This document shows positions 58,966-64,000 of a stretch of 64,000 nt of DNA, piece after piece. The position numbers were made by a program, and so were the translations under genes. The notes under the pieces are model-generated. The model saw only the letters and a program-made list of their open reading frames with translations. It did not search any database and had not been told where the DNA came from. Source of the DNA: Larix kaempferi (Eukaryota > Streptophyta > Pinopsida > Pinales > Pinaceae); contig BSBM01000486.1 of NCBI GenBank assembly GCA_027924585.1, forward strand, positions 47,694,001 through 47,758,000, read 5' to 3'. Every line of letters starts with the position of its first letter. The first letter of the stretch is position 1.

Positions 58966-59560
58966 AGTACATGGAGAATGATGTGAACAATGGGAAATCC
59001 TTAGAGATAATGAGGGAGTACACAATAGATGCTTATCATGTGTAGGGGTCATAGGACAATTCAAGAGCTAGAAGATGAGGCTTCAAAGGTGGTTATAGAG
59101 GCTAAGGATGAGGAGGTGCACAATCTTGTTATAATTGTGGGGAGGTTGTACACATTTCTCAATTAGGTACTAATACTTAACCACATTTCAGACATTATCA
59201 TGATACAAAGGATTGTCTAAATCTTACAGCTAAAAGTGAATAAAAGAAGAGACGATATAACATTATCACTATTGAACCTAGAAGGGAGTGAGAAGAGGAA
59301 CATAGAGTACATGTTATGACTCAAGGGGGTGCAATAACTAGCCTGGATGTAGAATGAACTCTAGAGGGAAAGACCTAGAAAGCTACTCCTATGCCACCAC
59401 AATTCCATGTTGTGCAATAAAAATAGTCCTTGCATGATGCTATGGAGTCACTAAGGAAGGCACTTGGATTTTACATGGACTATTAGATTCCTAAAGAATG
59501 TGAAACTCACCCTAAAGATCAAGTAAGTACCTTCTTTCAATGTGTTGCATCACACTCTTG
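58966..59560 (+). pseudogene. Gypsy gag remnant, right part, with agtac duplication
   Basis: Starts with the duplicated agtac, then continues the frame cut at 38222: MENDVNNGKSLEIMREYTID completes a decayed second zinc knuckle after CEFCK. Later a Cys motif CYNCGEVVHIS (near 59125) and RHYHDTKDCLNLTAK are readable, with many stops between. The text fades out after KECETHPKDQ (near 59520). Its continuity with the left part shows that the Copia element entered an existing Gypsy gag gene. Confidence 0.75.
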
Positions 59561-62040
59561 AATGATACCCATGCTTCTAAGAGGTTGCCTAAGTTGTCAA
59601 TGAGGTGAGTAGTTAGAGTGGAGTAAGTTGTCATTGTGCCTAGACATCTTTCTCACAAAGAATTAGGACTTTGGGCTTGCCAAATCTGGCAGCCTCCTTG
59701 GTTATGAGTCATGACATTGTATGAGAAGATTATGGGTTAGGTCCAGGCAAGCAATGACAGTATTGATGATATCCATAGCACCACATTGGTGAAGAGTGGC
59801 TACCCTCTTTCACTGGCACTATTTGGCCTTCATATTTACAGGTTGGAGGATCTAATTTAATAAACATTAGGTACAATGGATGGCTTTACCCTTTACCATT
59901 CTATCTTACACTTTTGATGACACTATTTTGTTTACTCTTTTCTGATGACATTATTTTGCTTCCCATAAAATATCAGGCCTTAAAGGCATCTTGATGTTCT
60001 TAACACATTCTACAATGACCATGGCCTACAAGTTGAACTTGGAGTGATAACAATAATGGCGTTCAATAACCATGGAGTAAAGGGCATGCTAGTTTTATGG
60101 CATGAGAGACAACATTTCGAGCTTCAATTTCAAGGAAAGCTTGTCTTTGGCCTTCTATTTTGTTTAATTCAACTTGAATATCATGGAATTCGAAATCTAT
60201 TCTTTGAGATAACCTGACAATTGAATCGAAGATATCTTTCTATTCCATGTTGGTGACACCTTTGCAGGTTCATGAACTTTTAAGGTGGCACTATTGCTCA
60301 TTCTGTAATGATACTGAAATTCAAGCTTCTGATAGGCCAGCTGTTTTTCTTTGCAGATAAATATTCTTGAGGCTAGACGGTTGAATTTTCGATGTGCCAG
60401 TCATAATCATCACCAAACGAAGATCCTTCACTCGCCCATATTCGTAGCTATCTGCACCATTTAATTGACACGAGCTTCATGAATATATACACATGTTAAC
60501 ATTTGTATGCAGGTTTCCAAGGTATCCACTGGAACATGTCCATATTCTAACCACGTCCTGTTGTCGTGAGTGCTCAAAGATTTCATTTTTAAGATAAACA
60601 TCAGCACTTAATGCGTTACATAAAAGCTGAGAAGCGCTACAACTCGAACTCCATTGCATTATTCACCATCCATGCCCAGAGAAGAGTATGTGAACTTTGA
60701 CGTTCTCTTTGCATCAATGATATAGATATAGGTTCTTTCATAGCTGGCGAATAGTGACAGATTTATCACTCCCTTCACACACTTTTGGACACATAGGACG
60801 ATTGCTCATTCTGTAATGATACTGAATTCAAGCTTCTGATAGGCTATCTGTTTGTCTTTGCATATAAATATTCTTGAGGCTAGACGGTTGACTTTTCATC
60901 TTTGTATTATGTCTCTAAAAAAATACTGATAGAAGCATGGGAGTCATGGTTATTCTCTTCTATTTTGCAATGGTTGTTCCTAATTTCCTATGTACCAATT
61001 TGTTTCTTTTGCAAAAGATAATTTGCAGAGGAAAGGTTTTAATGATGCTATGTTGACTGACTCTGTTGTGATTACCTTCACTGATTCTATTGTGACTCCC
61101 TAACAAAAGGTAAAACATATAGTCTCCTGCCTGCATGATTAAAAATACGTGATTTATATCTCTTGGTTCATATTGCATACAATAATTATATTATCCTTAA
61201 TGTCATTGAATTTATAAATAATATTAGGAATTTTGTGTATTATTATATGGTGGTTGAAAAAAGGTATTATCATAATAATAATAATGTAAGTTCGAAATTT
61301 GATAAATGTGTGTATTGATTAAATTCAAGCACTTTTTATATCGAAATATATTTTATTAGAAAATTGTATAATGTAGGGTTGTAATGTGAATAAATTAAAA
61401 TGGATTTATATGTAAAAATAAATTTTATTAGAAAATTGTATAATATATATTTGTAATGTGAATAAATTAAAATGAAAAAATTTTGTTGTAAAATATCTAA
61501 CCTAAATCTTTTAATTACACAAAGGGTTTCATAGAGGTTTTTTCAAAAGTAAAAAATAAATAAAAATCAATATAATATCACATTAATTTATAAATAAATA
61601 TTTAAAATTAAATATTTTCAACTTGCAAAGGGTTTCATTATAGGTTTTCTTAATGTTGAGTACAAATCTATTAGTTTTTTATTATTAATTTATATTAATT
61701 ATTTTTTAAACATTAAATATTGAAATCAAATTTTTTATTAAATTATTAAATTTTTTTTAGCACTTCAAAATTCTAAAACTAATTTATTTTTTATTTCTAT
61801 AATATAAAATTAATATAAATTTATGTTAATTTATTTTTTATTTTTATTCTTTTACATCTACTCTTTTTTTATAAAAGTAAAATGTATTTATGTCTATTTA
61901 TTTATTGGTAATGATATCTGATGTATTGTATCCTCTTCCATATCCTTTGAAGCGAAAGAATCCCCTACACTGGACTGGCTTCCTTGGGTAAATTCTAGGA
62001 TTATATTGAAATGCAATTTTGATTCTTTTATCATTTTTTC
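59561..62040. other. Intergenic; one direct-repeat pair, otherwise nothing
   Basis: No gene. A pair of direct repeats of about 97 bp at 60.29-60.90 kb is listed separately. From 61.17 kb the sequence is very AT-rich with internal near-repeats (taaaattgtataat[g/a]ta..., at 61360 and 61432). Confidence 0.45.
60293..60896. repeat. Pair of about 97-bp direct repeats flanking 410 bp
   Basis: attgctcattctgtaatgat starts at 60293 and 60801. Both copies continue with tcaagcttctgataggc, tttgca[g/t]ataaatattctt and gaggctagacggttga. The spacing and size would suit a miniature terminal-repeat element, but the repeats do not start TG or end CA and no target duplication is visible. A simple segmental duplication is equally likely. 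Confidence 0.6.
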
Positions 62041-62599
62041 AATATTATCCCCCTACTTCTCCACCTTGGATTCAAGTCGATCTTGTCTCTAATCCTACAA
62101 TTCAATGTGGTACTAATGTATTTAATAGCTTATTCCATTCCATCCACTTGGATCTTCATCCTCTGCAGAACCCTGTTGGTGTCTACAATGTCACTCAAAG
62201 CCATGCCTACGTCTAACCCACATTTTGTGGGTTTGGTCATTTGGACCCCTGTTCCTTTTAGAAGAGCTCTACTCCCACAACCAAGGGCCACATAATGAAC
62301 ACTAACAGAGTGGGGTAGGGAAAATAACATGCATCCCTCTAGACTCAACATGACGAACAATCGAGGGAAAGTTTTTGAATTCCACTAAGAGACAGATGCA
62401 TTTCAACAATCAAATCTTTACTTGGTGAACCCAAAGAGCAGAGAATTATGATCTGAATCCTACGAGAAAAAAACACTTTCCCACGGTTCATGTTGACGCT
62501 GATCTTCCACATCAAACTCTTGATTTGATGGTCCCACGATGTCTATATTTATCCCACCTAAGCAATGAAGAACTGAAGAGAAAGCCATAATTTCCACTG

Positions 62600-63240
62600 T
62601 GCCCATAAGTGAAAGTAAGGGAACACAGAGCTAAAGGCACAAGAGGGAGAAAAGTATTACTTGCTCGGGGTAAACGTGATGAGACATGGTGTTAATTGCA
62701 TGAAGAAGATCCTTCATTGGATACCATGTGTCAAGTGACTCCAATATTTACCATAAACAAAAACCAAAACTTTGTAGCTTTCCCCATATAAACTATCCAC
62801 AATGAACTTATGGCATCTATCTTCACTCCAAAGAGCTTGGGTTGCAAACAAGATCTCCTTTATCAAACTTGACCATGATGTTTTCTATCTGGTATACAAG
62901 GATATTGTTGTGTCTTCTTATGGGCAAATAGTTTACTTCTTTGACGCTTTGGAGATTCTTGGAAATCCTACTGTAAACCATGCTTTGAATCTTACATGTC
63001 TTCTCAACATGGCTTCTCGCATATTTAATGGCATGCAGAGAGTCTTCAAATATTGTAATTTGTAGCAACCCAATGTTTTTAAAATATTTTGTTCCTAGAA
63101 ATAAGGCATACACCTCTCCATACTTATTGGTGGTGACATCCAATCCCCAAGAAAACCTTATTACTTCTTGTTAATCAGGGTCAATGAGAATCCCCCCACC
63201 CCTACCCCAGGCCCCATTCCGTGCACCTATCACCTCGAAT
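62600..63240 (-). pseudogene. RNase H-like remnant of a LINE (C-terminal domain)
   Basis: On the reverse strand, from about 63.20 kb downward, the text reads GRGGGILIDPD, a stop, then FSWGLDVTTNKYGEVYALFL and GTKYFKNIGLLQITIFEDSL, ending with IENIMVKFDKGDLVCN. This follows the plant RVT_3-type RNase H pattern: a GGxI start, an E in the T-N-x-A-E position and D in the GDS position (here EDS). These domains sit at the C-terminus of many plant LINEs. Only this domain is recognisable. Stops at its start and the lack of RT upstream within the window show a fragment. The downstream text (62.04-62.60 kb) may be its 3' UTR. Confidence 0.55.
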
Positions 63241-64000
63241 ATATGTTTGTAAGGTTAATAAATTCAAATGAAAAAAGTTTTACACCTAATGTTTAATATC
63301 AAAAAAGAAAGCCAACATAGTATTTTAGAATAAATATTTAAGATTTGTATAAAGATTAATTTTAAAAAAAACTAATATTTGAATTATTTTATTTTTATTT
63401 TTTCACATTAATTTCTTAACCTTTATTTTTTAGCAATAGATATTAAAAGACAATTATTTTCCACCTAAATATTAGAAGCAGATTATTAGTTCTATCAACA
63501 CCAAAGGAAATTTAGCCGTAATTTAAAAAAAAAGGTGTTAATTAAGTTGTAAGCAAGGTTGAAATTTGACGTCTTACCGTTTACGTTAAGAAATTTTTAT
63601 ATGACGTTTTAATTTTAACATTGCCTTTCATTTGACATTTAAATCTTAATTTTACCAGTAAGAATAATAGTTGATTTTTTTTTTGAAATAACATTTATAA
63701 TGACTATATGAAACATTGAATTCTCATATCTTGACTCATATAATATAAAAATAAAAAGTTTTGCAAAAACATAATAAACAAAAAATTATAATGATTAAAC
63801 CAAGCACACACATAATGACATAGAAGGTTTATTCTCAAAATCTTTAAATAGTCTTTTTCACAAGCAATACAATGGACCATTACCATGGGCCCAAAAAACC
63901 ATGACCGAGTCAAGTTTACCTAACAAGGATAGAAACCAACCAAACCATGACAAAATCAAAATTTCCATATTAAAAATAGAAATATAAAGAGAATATATAT
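63241..64000. other. AT-rich intergenic DNA, no gene
   Basis: Very AT-rich to the window edge, with only short random frames and homopolymer runs. Confidence 0.5.

Larger units (their letters stand above)
57394..58983. repeat. Tandem duplication, right unit (leader + right LTR + 18-bp flank)
   Basis: Second copy of the unit, from aagcccaccc (57397) to agtacatggagaatgatg (58966-58983), about 1,587 bp. It differs from the left unit by several substitutions per hundred bases (for example aaatctcta/aaagctcta, ccagccatgg/ctagccgtgg). At the junction both parent sequences share atg, a 3-bp microhomology. Confidence 0.9.

Noticed and set aside
60293-60896. Miniature LTR retrotransposon (TRIM)
   Set aside because: The direct repeats do not begin TG or end CA, and no primer site, polypurine tract or target duplication is visible.

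Overview
The window is nuclear DNA from a seed plant with a large, repeat-rich genome. This is shown by plant-type LINE, Copia and Gypsy retrotransposons and by broken copies of plant genes: UBA1, MCM2, SWEET, HSP70 and an FBL15-like F-box/LRR gene. The AT-rich spacers, intron-containing gene debris and deeply nested retrotransposons would suit a conifer or other gymnosperm. That is inference; nothing here fixes the species. I found no complete host gene.

Layout. 1-2.66 kb: a Copia-type element with an intact 579-residue gag-protease frame, a polypurine tract and the start of a 3' LTR. The LTR holds a four-fold array of RY motifs alternating with telo-boxes. 2.67-6.50 kb: a 5'-truncated, decayed LINE ending in A13. 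7.74-8.48 kb: a 5'-truncated intronless HSP70 pseudogene. 10.6-12.3 kb: a reverse-strand LINE remnant with endonuclease and the start of RT. 14.8-18.1 kb: a patchwork of gene fragments in one orientation (UBA1, MCM2, SWEET, UBA1), most with introns and splice sites still visible. 23.04-24.03 kb: a foldback element with long inverted arms. 27.6-28.6 kb: a reverse-strand FBL15-like pseudogene. 34.3-34.7 kb: a short satellite of about 135 bp units. 62.6-63.24 kb: a reverse-strand RNase H remnant.

The main structure is a nest from 37.5 to 59.6 kb. A decayed Gypsy gag gene was split by a Copia element (38223-58965, 5-bp target duplication agtac). The left Copia LTR was split by a 10.4-kb LTR element with no polyprotein (38516-48959, target duplication gaaca, tRNA-Asp-type primer site, LTRs about 99% identical). 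The Copia element has three 605-bp LTRs. A segment running from its 5' leader through the right LTR and 18 bp into the flanking Gypsy DNA was tandemly duplicated at a 3-bp microhomology. The middle LTR then took a 1.8-kb hAT-like DNA transposon with 15-bp inverted ends and an 8-bp target duplication. Each step is read from exact junctions.

The inner 10.4-kb element carries short stretches that look like host exons (VPS33-like, and RecQ zinc-binding-like) and a roughly 25-copy 15-bp minisatellite built on CAGCTG. Apart from the gag-protease frame, no coding region here looks functional. The interest lies in genome mechanics: nested insertion, segmental duplication of a transposon, gene-fragment capture and LTR regulatory arrays.
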